DNA from: Marisa cornuarietis
Lineage: Eukaryota > Mollusca > Gastropoda > Architaenioglossa > Ampullariidae
Assembly: GCA_004794655.1 (NCBI GenBank)
Contig: SMMW01000518.1
Span: forward strand, 1,490,001-1,554,000
DNA length: 64,000 nt
Direction of reading: 5' to 3'
Part shown: one piece after another, positions 1-11,817 of the stretch
Numbering within the stretch: position 1 is the stretch's first letter
How the letters are laid out: every line of letters begins with the position of its first letter
Translations under genes and position numbers: made by a program
The notes under the pieces: model-generated
Databases searched by the model: none
What the model saw: the letters and a program-made list of their open reading frames with translations, nothing else
What the model was told of the DNA's origin: nothing

Positions 1-508
1 ACATCCTGTTAATGACTTGGGCAACTTAGTATTATTTATGAGTGGTTGTATGTGGGGTCTACTGCCAAGACACATCAACTCGTTTCTTACTTATAATTAT
101 CGTCTTTTTCTTTTAAGATGGAGGAGTGTTATTCATATTTAGTAGTGAAGACTACTCGGTTTCTTCTTCTCTTTTTTCATTAATTTTCTGTACTCTTTAA
201 CAGTATTTATCACCTCTTTAGTTTGGGTTTTTTTTCAAGATGCGTTATTTATGCGTTTTCGGTTTTATATTGTTTCTTATTTCGCTTTGAATGTTTGGCT
301 GTTGTGTTTATTTTTCTTGTGATTTGGTTAACTTCGCTTTGTTGTTGTTTAAGTTTGGTTTGTTTTAGTTATACTAAAATACTTGTGCAGTCCTGGTATG
401 TGGTGAAAGAATGAGTCAAATGTTCCATGATGTGAACAACTTACAAAAGATTGATTATTGATGAAAATATTGATGTTTATCAAAAGGCTGTAGACTAAAA
501 GCAAGGAT
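1..508. other. T-rich unassigned sequence
   Basis: About 500 bases of T-rich sequence upstream of the first microsatellite. No exon, RNA gene or transposon end is recognisable. Short open frames here have no splice context or recognisable protein pattern. Confidence 0.4.
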
Positions 509-638
<130 letters not shown>

Positions 639-639
639 G

Positions 640-968
640 TATGCAGAGACTTGAATTGTATAGCAAGAATGCATTTTGCAGCTACAAAATGGAATTGTAT
701 ATATAAAATGAATTGGCTAGCAGCTTCTAACTTCTGAATGAAATACTTTGGTTTTTACCGAGGGTTATTCTCTCTAGCTAGAGAACGCATTCTGTAGTTG
801 CAGAACTCATTCTGTAATTATAGAATACATTCTGTAACTGCAGAATTGAGTTGTATAAGTATAGAATGCATTCTATATGTAGAGAATGAGTTATGTAACT
901 ACAGAATTCATTCTCTAGCTAGAGAGAGAAAATTAGAGAACATTCCACTTTTGGCTCCCCGTAGCTTT
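640..968 (+). mobile_element. Partial copy of the TATGGGGC TIR element (right end)
   Basis: This segment has the same palindrome-rich pattern as the arms of the element at 1449-4090: repeated TCTAGCTAGA-type and CTGTAGYTACAG-type units about 15-20 bases apart. It ends in a decayed terminus near 965, where TTGGCTCCCCGTAG corresponds to TTGGCGCCCCATAG of the better copy. Its left end is lost at the GAAA microsatellite, so it is a fragment. Confidence 0.6.
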
Positions 969-980
969 CGTCAAGAAAGG

Positions 981-1364
981 AGAAATCGTTGTAAGGAAGC
1001 AACCGAGAGCTTGTTTCGTATAAAATATGTTTTACAGATACGTCACCGAAGCCACAGATGTGGGGAAAAAAATTATCTTTAAGCCTTCGACATGACATTT
1101 AGCTGTGGTGCATACGATCAGGTCAGTGCTGGGACCCGAGGCTAGTGACGAGAATTTGTTACGGGATCGTTTGCGATCCTCTCGTTCTTAAACTTTCCCT
1201 CGGCGCGTAGATCCTGTAATCAGCGAGGCTTCCATCAGTGGGATAATTAGGGTTCATTGGGGATAATTCCACAAAGCCGAAAAGTACTTTCAAGACTCCC
1301 CACTCGGCATCTGCGGGACATGTGTCAACGGTTCGTTATCCCGGCATCTCGTGTCAACTGAGAC
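981..1364. other. Unassigned spacer
   Basis: No coding signal or recognisable element end. It leads into the 34-bp minisatellite that begins near 1365. Confidence 0.35.
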
Positions 1365-1448
1365 CAAATGTGGACAGTAGGGAGTAGAATCTGAAACATA
1401 GTGTGAACTGTGAACAATAAACAGAGTAATCTGAAATAGAGTGTGAAC
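1365..1448. repeat. ~34-bp minisatellite, left block
   Basis: Diverged tandem units built on the words GTGAACAGTAGG and GAGTAATCTGAAATAGA. The same array continues at 4091-4134 and 5407-5790. The blocks were one array before a TIR element and an LTR inserted into it, as shown by target-site duplications made of array sequence. Confidence 0.8.
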
Positions 1449-1884
1449 TATGGGGCACCAAGGGGGGAATTTTCTCTACTTTCTCTCTCTAGCTAGAGAA
1501 TGAGCTCTGTAACTACAGAATGCATTCTCTAGCTAGAGAGAGAAAAATTCGGTGAAACCAAAATTATTCCATTCATATTATACTTAGAAGTTGCTAACCA
1601 AGTCATTTTATATATACAATTCCATTCTGTAGCTACAGAAAGCTTTCTGTACTTAGAGAAATCTCTCTCTATCTACAGAGAGATTTCGCTATGTGCAGTG
1701 AGGATTTCTCAAGCGACAGGATGATGTCTGTACCGCACGAGGCTGGCTCATTTGCATATGGGACGAGAAGGTCAAAGATCAACCAATCAGAGCCCTCGAA
1801 ACATGGCCTCACGTTCTTGATGTGTATTTACACGCGAAATAGAAGTTCAGGCATTTTGCCGGAGTTCGTCTGCTATGATGTCAT

Positions 1885-2699
1885 CACGGACCTTCATCTA
1901 CTGGATGAGTGTCTCTCATTCGTTGCCTCTCTGCGCTATCATAGTAGTGACCAATTGTAACAAACTCTACAAACGTTAGGTTTTCACTTCCGTTTCCGAT
2001 TTCAAAATGGCGGGTTTTCCTAATGTCGAAGAAATTTTAGAAGTAATTAAGCTTTTCTGTCATAAGATCCTTGTTAAAGAAGACTGATTGCAAAATCGAC
2101 AGTAGTATTTTCTGTAAAATGTATTTTGGTTGTTTATAGAAAACGCATGTGGGTTATCGTCAATTTTATCATATAAAAACATTGTCACAACAGATGCTAT
2201 TGACTTGCTCTACCACTAACTATTTTTTAAAAAAGCATTGTTTTTTATTTTTGGGAAATAATTATATAGATTATTCTGTTACAAAAAGCCTATACTTTAC
2301 GAATTAATTTAATAAATGTCACATATGAAGGTCCGTGGTAACACTGAGTTCACGACAACGCCATTTACTAGCAGACGACAATAGGGAAGTCCCCCGTTGC
2401 TAAGGTCGGTTGCTATTGTAAGCTATGATGGCGACGAGGATAGATGCTTACTTTTTGTTGAGGATAACGACATCTCGCTTTATTGGTATGACATCCAACA
2501 ATGCAACAATTTGCACCTGTCCATTTTTTCGAATTCATTTATGTCTGCAAACCTGCACTGACCTTTATTAAAATTAAATGAAGGTCCGTGTCTCTTCACA
2601 ACAGTTAACCGGAACCGGAAACACGGGCTCGCTGATAAGGAAAGCCGGTCTTAAACCGGATATAAACCTGAGACACTTATCCAGTAGATGAAGGTCCGT
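1885..2699 (+). mobile_element. hAT-like non-autonomous DNA transposon, CACGGACC family, copy 1
   Basis: Termini CACGGACCTTCATCTACTGG and its inverted counterpart (CCAGTAGATGAAGGTCCGT) are flanked by the 8-bp duplication GATGTCAT (1877-1884, 2700-2707). The final G of the right end could belong to either the TIR or the duplication, so 7 bp is also possible. An 8-bp duplication fits hAT, but no transposase is present. It shares its interior with the copy at 32110-32638, including an ATG at 2007 that opens a short frame ending in the residues VEEILE. Extra internal copies of GAAGGTCCGTG near 2330 and 2580 indicate a further 240-bp nested insertion or rearrangement. Confidence 0.75.
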
Positions 2700-2985
2700 G
2701 ATGTCATAGAGCAATCGCAAAAATCTTTTTTTTTAATGTCAGCCATCTATGGATGAAAAAGATTTTTTTCCCGCAACAGACGCCAACCAAGCAAATGAAA
2801 ACTGCCACGTACACTGCAAGTCGCATAAACAAGCAGAAGCGCACTTTCTTTCTTTTAACACCTATAAAGGTACACCGCTATCCCCACTTTGACCTTCTTG
2901 TTCCATATGCAAATGAGCCAGCCTCGTTCGGTACAGACATCATCCTGTTGCTAGAGAAATCTTCTGTGTACCTAGAGGTACCTAG

Positions 2986-3791
2986 AGGTCTGCCTATTAT
3001 GAGCTCCGTAAGTTCAGTGCCATCCGTCACTTTCTCTCTACACGCGCTACCAACACTCTTGTCTGTGCGTTTGTTCTTTCTCGACTTGACTACTGCAACT
3101 CCTTGCTGGCAGGCTGCCCTGACTACCTCATTCAGAGACTCCAGAGAGTACAGAACTCTGCTGCGCGTCTGGTGCTTAGAGCAAGGAAACGGGACCATGT
3201 CACTCCTCTCCTTCGTTTTCTACACTGGCTACCCATCCGTTCTCGCATTCAGTACAAACTGTCTGTGCTGTGTTTTCATTTCTTTGCTGGCTCCTGTCCT
3301 GACTATTTCTCTGAACTTCTCATCCCTTACTCTCCGTCCAGACAACTACGCTCTTCGTCTGACGACCGTATCCTAACTGTTCCTGTCACCAGAACAACAA
3401 CATATGGTCACAGGACTTTTGGCTACTGTGCTGCAAAACAATGGAACTCTCTCCCTTTCCATATCCGCCACCTTCCTACAATTGAATCTTTCAAATCTGC
3501 ACTGAAAACGCACCTCTTCCTTGAGCATTTCTCCTAACACAGTCCACACAATGCTCGTCCTTCTTAACCCCGCCCCCTTCCCTCTTGCTACTTTACCCAT
3601 CTTTCTCGACAGAATCACTATATTTCTCTGTTCCTGTGACTTGATGCCTTTTGTTATCTGTTTCGTCGTCAGTACTGTCGTTTTCTTTCGTACCCTTTGT
3701 TCTGTGTCTACTTAGTCCACGTCTCTTCCTTGTTTTAAGCGCTAAGAGCATGCTCTCTATGAGTGTGAATATGCGCTATAAAAATCTTCAC

Positions 3792-3826
<35 letters not shown>
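2986..3826 (+). mobile_element. 5'-truncated L2/CR1-type LINE, 3' end
   Basis: The last ~180 codons of a reverse-transcriptase ORF are open from 2988 to the stop at 3535-3537. They include RLDYCNSLLAGCP, RVQNSAARLV and LHWLPIRSRIQYKLS, typical of the C-terminal region of L2/Maui and CR1 ORF2 proteins. A ~255-bp 3' UTR follows, ending CGCTATAAAAATCTTCACTATT, and then an (ATT)n tail. It is nearly identical to the end of the element at 54500-56972, so insertion is recent. It splits the right arm of the TIR element. AGAG at both edges may be a short target duplication. Confidence 0.88.
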
Positions 3827-4090
3827 GAGAAATCTCTCTGTAGCTAGATAAAGCTTTCTGTAACTACAGAGAGATTTCTCTAAATACAGAAAGCTTTCTG
3901 TAGCTACAGAATGGAATTGTATATATAAAATGACCTAGCTAGCAACTACTAAGTATAATATAAATGAAATAATTTGGTTTCACTGAGTTTTTCTCTCTCT
4001 CTCTAGCTAGAGAACGCATTCTGTAGTTACAGAGCTCATTCTCTAGCTAGAGAGAAAAAGTAGAGAAAATTCCCCTCTTGGCGCCCCATA

Positions 4091-4134
4091 GTGAACAGTA
4101 GGCTGAGTAATCTGAATGTGAACAATAAGCAGAG
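4091..4134. repeat. ~34-bp minisatellite, middle block
   Basis: Array sequence (GTGAACAGTAGGCTGAGTAA and following) trapped between the TIR element and the solo LTR. Confidence 0.75.
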
Positions 4135-5406
4135 TGTCATGAACCAGCCTGGTTCAAGACCAGAGCAACATAGCTAGAGTCGTAGAATAATTACAGGGGG
4201 CAGCGGTCAGTCAAGTGGTCAGCATAGGGAGAATCCTTTATGTTCGATTTTAAGTCTTGACTGGCCGCTGTGATGGATGTGAGTGATCTAGGTCTTTGGA
4301 GAGGGGGTAGGTTTTAGGTAGGTTAGAGAATAGCGCGGGTGGTTGTAGTTTTGTTAGTAATATCGCGATAGCGTCAGGGCTGGGAAGATTTGGCTTTGGG
4401 GGTCATGTGGTTAGCTGGGTATATAGTTTATGGTAGATGTGTAGTGGTGGCCTTTTCCCATCAGTCGAGTAGAGACTACGGTCTCTGAGAGCCATCGGCT
4501 ATAACCAGTAAGACTGCAGAAGGGGGGCCCGTTCTACGAACGTGCAGCGCTACTGACTGGCACTTGCAGGCTGTGGCACCAAGGTGTGAAACAAGGATCG
4601 CCGTCCTCGCAGACCTGAAGAAGGGTACGCAGCGTTGGGATACCGGCAACTGCAACACTGCCGTCCGTTGCCTGGGGCAACCGCTGGAGGTAGTGGCCGA
4701 CAGGATACATCGTCTGAGTGCCCTGGAATTCTTGGTCGTCTGGAACCGGTGCTGGACACTGTCGCCTAACAGTTTCATCGCCGCTGTTGTTCGTTGCCTG
4801 GGGCAACCGGGAAGCAACAGTGCAGGCGGGTTAGGGACAGTGTCACCATCGTTTGTTGCCTGGGGCAACTCTGCATCAGTAAACCTTCACCATCGTGGAC
4901 AGTAGTGTGTTAGGAAGCAGGCCGTCGGAGAGGCACGGCCATAATTCCAGCGGTGTGCACCCGCGCATGTGTTACGTCTTGGGGACTCGGGGTAAATCGT
5001 TTACCCTGATACGGAACCTTATTTAGAGGAAAGTTTTCTTTAATATGTACGACTTTTTATAGGACCTCATTTATTGGCAAGGCTGCCATTCTACCTTTGT
5101 TTGTAGTTGGAATTTACCGGCCTGACGACAGGTCGTTTCATTTACTATATGTATAGTTAGACCTGATCATTCATTCAATTTGTTCATTGTGTTTATTAAT
5201 AATAATTTGCTTTGTGATGTACAACTGTGTTGTCAGTGTGGTTGCACGCGTGATCGGGGATAGTGATCTGTGCTTGCGCGTGAACGAGCGAAACTCGAGT
5301 GAGAGGGTGTGGGAGGGTGAAAGTCGGGAGTGAGGCGAGCCAGCAACTTGTCCCCTTTCCCCTCGGGTGGTTTAGTCCTGACACTTCTCCCCGCAGTTTC
5401 GTCACA
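4135..5406. mobile_element. Solo LTR, 1272 bp
   Basis: The sequence starts TGTCATGAACC and ends CGTCACA, so it has TG...CA ends within short inverted TGT/ACA termini. It is flanked by the 5-bp duplication CAGAG (4130-4134 and 5407-5411). Both copies lie in the minisatellite word CAGAGTAATCTG, so the empty site can be reconstructed. No gag/pol frame adjoins it, which fits a solo LTR left by recombination. Inside, the palindrome GTTGCCTGGGGCAAC occurs three times (4667, 4793, 4855). Retrotransposon family is not determined. Confidence 0.75.
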
Positions 5407-5790
5407 CAGAGTAATCTGAAATAATGTGAACAGTAGGCTGCGCAATCTTAAATAGAGTGTAAACAGTAGGCTGAGTAATCTGATAGAGTGTGAACACTAA
5501 GTAGAGTAATCTGAATTAGAGTGTGAACAGTTTGCTGAGTAATCCAAGACCCAATGTGAACATTAGGGAGAGTAATCTGATACAGAATGTGAACAGTAGA
5601 TTTATTAATATGAAATAGATCGTAAACAGTAGATTACGCAATCTGAAATAGAATGTAAACACCCAATAGCGAATATAAATCATTATGTGAACAGTAACTT
5701 GTGCAATTTGAAACATAATATGAACACCAGATAGCGAATCTGAAGCATAATGTAAACAGTAACGCAATGTGAAACAAAACATCAAGAGGA
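5407..5790. repeat. ~34-bp minisatellite, right block
   Basis: Roughly eleven diverged units of about 34 bases carry the recurring words GTGAACAGTAG, GAGTAATCTGA and AATAGAGTGT, with divergence rising toward 5790. Minus-strand open frames across it are repeat artefacts. Confidence 0.85.
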
Positions 5791-6729
5791 TGTCGACGTC
5801 CTAACAGTCAGTGGTGTAGACCACACAAGGTATGGTGTGTCTGAAAGTCATCTCAAACGAGCCATAAATAGGAATGTGCTGGCTGAAAAACAAGATCGTA
5901 TAGTCTGAAACGAGGTTTAGAATGAATTCTGGAAAAGCAGGACCTGGTGTCTGAAAATTATGCCATGAACTGTTGTCTGGAAAGCAGGTCATGAAATGGT
6001 GTCTGGAAAGCAGGTCATGTACTGTGGTGTCTGAAAACTAAAGCATCGCAGTTCTTCGATCATCTGAGACAAGAAGACATGATGTCTTCACACAACTTCT
6101 GTCTCAAGACGCAGGCGCGTCAAATGGTTCCTAGAACGGGACAGTCTTTGCAACAGAATAAATAAAACTTTGTTATTATCTTCGTGCATCAGAATGTCGA
6201 AAACATGATGATATTAGTGTATATCACACCGGAGTGACTACTTCACCTCTACTCCTCTCCATCGTATCTCCCCTACGACTGATACTCCTGGTATCATCAC
6301 CTCTACTGCTCTCCATCGTATCTCCCCTACGACTGGTACTCCTGGTATCAGTTACGGTTAAGATAAAATGAATGAAATGTATATCACGTGCACTAGGGCT
6401 TCGAAGGAATGGGACCCACCTTTACATACCATTTCTTCCTCATGGGACACGCGTCCCCATCCCCACCCAATATTCGTTCTGGTAGATGCTCGCTTGCAGA
6501 AGAAGTACTACACCACTCAACACCTGAAGTATGCATAATTAGTTTTAAGAGTAATTTAAGGTAGTGTAACAATATCTACTGAAGTGAGATTCTTTGTCTC
6601 ATAAATAAATGAGAGGGATGGATAGAGGAACTCAGAATTATCGGAAAGATATGATAACAGTAGTCTGTGTTCACTCAGAAGTCATAGTATCACTAACGTG
6701 CTTTGTATTTCTTTTTGCTCCTGTTCCAG
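5791..6729. other. Non-coding sequence upstream of carbonic anhydrase A exon 2
   Basis: Contains two small tandem duplications: a ~25-bp unit around GTGTCTGGAAAGCAGGTCATG (5965-6025) and a ~58-bp unit around CTCTCCATCGTATCTCCCCT (6240-6358). No signal-peptide exon with a donor site was found here. Confidence 0.4.
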
Positions 6730-9700
6730 CTGACCACTGGGGTTACAACGGGGCAGAAGGTGAGTCATGTGATTCTTTCTTCTCCCGACTACTGTAGTTT
6801 TGTGCTTGATTTGTCTCCCCTGCTGTCTGCTCGCATGCTCCTGTTGTTGTTGGCGATTTAGGGAGGAAAGAGTGCTTCCACCTAAGAGCGATTTGGTACT
6901 GAGGGGGGATAGGGATCTAGGTGGTTGAAGATGGGTGGGACTAGGAGGAAGAGAGGGGTTTGGGAAGGTGTAGGAGAAGGGCTGCTGCTCCGTGACGCCG
7001 TAGGTGTTGTTTACTGTTGCTGGTGCCCTCTTCTCCTGTTGTCATTTGCTCTTGGTGTCCAGGAGACCTACCGTCCGCAGTGGTGGTGTACTGTACTGGT
7101 GCCAGATCCCTTATATTGCCCTCTTCTAGATTTCTATTTAGTTTTAGGTACTATGTTAGTTTCTAGTGTTAAATTACCTCCAGTGTGTTTTGGTTGTCTT
7201 CAACATTGTTTTTGTCTTTTTAATCCTGGTATTTGTATTTAATACGCTTCCTTGCTTCCTTGCTTCCTTTCTTCCTTCCTTCCTCAAAAGTATTCTCTCA
7301 CGTACTCGCATTAACACACACACACTTTCTTTCTCTCTAAGCTTTAATATCTCGCTGAACTATCAACCACTTGAGCGCTATCTCCAAAAGAGACCAAGTT
7401 GAATGATTACAAAGCCAGAGGACAAGGTCCACTCAAAGCACCCTGCTCTCTGAATTCTTCATTGTTATTCAGATCCTGAACGCTGGGCAGAGTACTTCCC
7501 TACATGCAACGGTACCCGTCAGTCTCCCATCAACATCGACACCGATGATGTCGTCTACAACAGCTCCCTCACAGACTTCATGTTAACAAATTTTGATGGC
7601 AGCGACTCCACTCTGCAATGGATCCTCGCCAACAATGGACACACAGGTATGATAACAACGTAACGAGACAGATACTGCAGTCATGATGATGATGAAGAGG
7701 AGGAGGAGGAGGAGAAATAGTTGCACAAAGTACTGTGCTAGCTGTTCCAATGTCACCTATGCCCCCTCCCCTTCTTTCTTATTTTTTCTATTCTTCTTCT
7801 TATTCCTTTTCGCCCCCAGTGGAGCATAGGGCTGCAACTACACCACGCCAGCGAACCCGGTTGTGGGCCTCCCTCCCCAGTTGGGTCCATGTCATTCCAG
7901 CTGCCTCCGCCTCGCCGTGGACCGATCTTCTCCACGTCTGTCTGGGTCTCCCAACCCTGCGTCTCCCCTGTGGGTTCCAGTCCAGAGCTTGTCGTGTTAG
8001 ATTTTCGGCCGGCTTTCGCAGGGTGTGGCCGATCCAGCCCCACTTTCGCTTCTTGATGTCTTGGCTGGCAGGTTTCTGGTTGGCTCTCTCCCACAGGTAT
8101 GCATTGGAGATTCTCTCGGGCCATCTGATGTTGAAAATGTGCCGCAGACATCTGTTTATGAATGTTTGACTCTTACTGGTGATGTTGTTTGTTACACGCC
8201 ATGTCTCAGACCCATATAGAAGGACAGATTTTACGTTCGTATGAAAGATGCGGATCTTGGTATGTTGAGATAGTGCCTTGGAATTCCAGATGGGTCGCAG
8301 GATGTGGAATGCTTGCCTGGCTTTATTTATTCTGCTTCTTACATCTTCATCAGCACCTCCATCTTTGGTGACTATGCTGCCTAGGTAGGTGAAGCGGTCA
8401 ATCTCTGTGATACATTCCCCGTGTAGTTGAAGTGGGGCTTCTTGCTTGTTGTTGATCCCCATTACCTCTGTCTTCTTGATGTTGATTGTCAGGCCAGTTG
8501 TCGCTGCTTCTTCTGAGAGCCGAGTGAGCTTTGTCTGTGCATGTTGTTGCTTGTGGGACAGCAGGCTGATGTCGTCTGCAAAGTCGAGATCTTCAAGTTG
8601 CATGGCAAAGGTCCATTGAATGCCTGTGTTGCTGTTAGAGGTTGTTCTTCTCATGATCCAGTCTATGACGATCAGGAAGATTGTCTGCGAGAGCATGCAA
8701 CCTTGCCTTACTCCAGTCCTCACTGCGAAGGGGTCAGTCAGCTTCCCATTGTGGATCACCTGGCATGTCGAGTCCTCATACAGCTGTTGGATGATGGCAA
8801 TGAACTTTGGTGGAAATCCGTAGTGCTGCATCAACTTCCAGATGGTCTCTCTGTCTACGGAGTCAAATGCCTTCTCAAAGTCCACAAATTTCATGTATAG
8901 TGGGGACCGCCATTCGATGGACTGTTCAATAATGATTCGCAGTGTAGCAATATGGTCTGTGCATGATCTACCCTGCCGAAAGCCTGCCTGTTCTTGCCGC
9001 AGTCTCTTGTCTAGGGCATTCTTCAGTCTGTCCAGCATGATTCTGGTCAGCACCTTGCTGGGAATGGACAGTAGCATAATCCCACGCCAGTTGCTGCACT
9101 GGGTAAGGTCACCTTTCTTGGGTAGCTTTACCAGATAGCCAAGTTTCCAGTCTGCTGGAACTTGCTCCTGCGTCCAAATTTTCTGCAGCCGGGGGTGTAG
9201 CATCTCTGCTGCGGCTGTTGGATCCGCCTTGAGTGCCTCTGCAGGAATGCCATCTGGGCCTGCCGCCTTACCAGTTTTCAGAGACTTGATGGCTTTGATG
9301 ATTTCTGCCTTGGTTGGTGGGTTGGTGTTCACCTGGAGTTGCTCGGTGACTAGGGCAATGTCCAAAATTGTTGCTGGTGGTGGCCGGTTCAGTATTTCTT
9401 TAAAATGTTCTGCCCAGCGAGATCTTTGTTCTGCATCCCCAGTAATGACGTTGCCATTTTTATTTTTTACTGGCCTGCATGCATTGATGTTTTTCCGTCC
9501 TGACAGAGTTCTTGTAATTTCGTATAGTCTTTTCATGTTATTTTGCCCAGCTGCTTGTTCTGCCTCTTCTGTCATCCTGTGTGCGAACTGTCTCTTGTCG
9601 CCTCTTGCACTCTTCTTCACTTCTCGGTTCATCTCCCAGTACTTTGCTCTGAGCTCTTCTTTTTCCTGCTGGTCTTGACACTGGCTGATCTTCTGCTTCA

Positions 9701-11786
9701 GCTCTTTCCTTTCCTCTATCTTTTTCCAGGTCCCTATGCTCAGCCATTCCTTGTGTTGTTTCTGTTTCTTTCCCAGAACCCGTTTGCAGGCGGCCTTCCA
9801 GGTCTCCTGTAATCCTGTCCAGTGGTTGGCCACTGTTTCTTCAAAGAGTCCCTCCAGTGCCTCAAACCTGTTTTTGACTTCACAGTTGAACTCTTCTTGC
9901 TTCCTGCGATCTTTAAGAAACTGCACGTTGAATTTGTGGTGTGGTCTGTCTGATGACTCATGGAAGGACCTCAGCTTTATCTTCAAAGTTGCTACAAGCA
10001 GGTGGTGGTCTGAGGCTGCATCTGCACCACGCCTTACCCTGACATCCAGCAGACTTCTTCTAAACTGTCGATTAATGGTGATGTGATCGATCTGGTTTTC
10101 TGTCTTTCCATCTGGTGAAGTCCAGGTGGTCTTGTGGATGGTTTTGTGAGGAAAGACTGTGCCTCCGATTACAAGGTCATTAAACAAGCAGAAGTCTGTG
10201 AACAGCTCACCATTCTCATTGCAGTTGCCCACACCGTGCTTTCCCATTATGTGTTCTTTATCCGTGTTTTCATCTCCAACTTTGGCATTCATGTCGCCCA
10301 TGATGATCTTCAGGTCTCGTCTTGGAGTACGATCAACCAGCGCTTGTAGGGAGTTGTAAAAGTCCTCCTTCTCCTCTTCTTTTGCTGCGTTAGTAGGTGC
10401 ATAGCACTGGATGATGGTCATCTTTCTTCCTTTGGAGTTGAACCGAGCTGCCATGAGTCGTGGCGAAACTGGTTCCCATGATATTAGTGCCCTTGCAGCC
10501 TCCTGTGTCATCAGTACTGCTACTCCTTGTGAGTGGTCATGGTCAGGGTCTTCATGTCCAGAGTAGATGATAGTCTCTCCTGACGAGAGTCTGGTCTGAC
10601 CGCTACCATTCCATCTGGTCTCGCACAGGCCAAGGAGCTTGATGCCATAGTTCTTCATCTCCTGTGCTACCTGAGCTGATTTTCCTCTCTCGTATAGGGT
10701 TCTGATGTTCCAGGTCCCTATCCTGGTTTTTGCCTTGGCCGTAAGAAGATAGGTCGGCGAGCTGACTTCCCGAAGGCTTTCGCCAGCACGCGTCATAGGC
10801 CCCTCCAAAGAGGGATCTTCCCGTCCAGGCTCTCGTTGTGGTAGTGTTGTAGTTGTAGTTTCTGTAGCAAGGGTTGTTTTACAGGGTGGGGTTGCTAACC
10901 CCACACCCAACCCTCCTCCTTCATCCGGGCTTGGGACCGGCAGGTTACCCGGGGGGTTTCCAGGCGGAGTTATTTTTTCTATAGAGATCTCTTTTTTTAA
11001 TCCTCTGAAGATAATACAATATGATGATAAAGTTATAATGGACAAATTGCTCTACTTTCTTTCATTCTCAGTCTCTCTATTTTGCTTTCTCATACATACA
11101 TACATACATACATACATACATACATACATACATACATACATACATACATACATACATACATACATACATAGAGGCGATAAATCTGGAAAGAAAAGAAAAC
11201 AAAACAGTTTATATGTTATAGCCTTAAAACATTTATTGTCAGAACCCAGAATGAGGTGCAATGTTATAAAATTAATTGTAACCTGGTAGGTAGCAAACGA
11301 CATTCCACAATTGTTAGTGGGGGTTTTTTCTTCAACCACCTCATCATTTATTGCGTTTTCTCCTTCACTGGGATGAACATCTTTAGTGGTTTTGTTCGTT
11401 GACCCTGACTACACACCACCTCCTCGTTGCAGCGGTTGTCACTGTCAGCAATGGGACAATGACCGTGACGGGTGGCGGTCTGGACGGCCTTTACCAGGTG
11501 GCTCAGTTTCACTTCCACTGGGGTGGCAACAGCTCACGGGGCTCCGAGCACGAGATCGACGAAAAGAGCTACCCCATGGAGGTAACGTCACATCCACCCT
11601 CCTTCTGCCCCCAGCCAGGACGTAGTTTGAACGGCTTTTGGCGTGAATCTTAAGAAAAACGATTGAAAACATTCCCGCGCCGGTTGAGTATGTTGCCAGC
11701 ATCCTTCTCCTTTAAAGACATTGAAAATTGAGGTCTTGATGTTCAGTGGCGAACGCTGTCGAGGTTTTACACTCTCCATCTGTGTG

Positions 11787-11817
<31 letters not shown>

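Larger units (their letters stand above)
1449..4090. mobile_element. DNA transposon with ~330-bp inverted terminal repeats, non-autonomous
   Basis: The left terminus TATGGGGCACCAAGG and the inverted right terminus (ending CTTGGCGCCCCATA) match, and the match continues almost without break for about 330 bases (left arm 1449-1777; right arm 2887-2985 plus 3827-4090). The element is flanked by the 6-bp duplication GTGAAC (1443-1448 and 4091-4096), which falls inside the minisatellite word GTGAACAGTAGG. The arms consist largely of short palindromes such as TCTAGCTAGA and TTCTGTAGCTACAGAA. No transposase frame remains. A second DNA transposon (1885-2699) sits in the centre, and a LINE 3' fragment (2986-3826) interrupts the right arm. 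Superfamily is not assigned. Confidence 0.85.

Noticed and set aside
4476..4905. Overlapping open frames in 4476-4905 on both strands
   Set aside because: They lie inside the solo LTR, overlap each other and contain the palindromic repeat. No gag/pol-like motifs.
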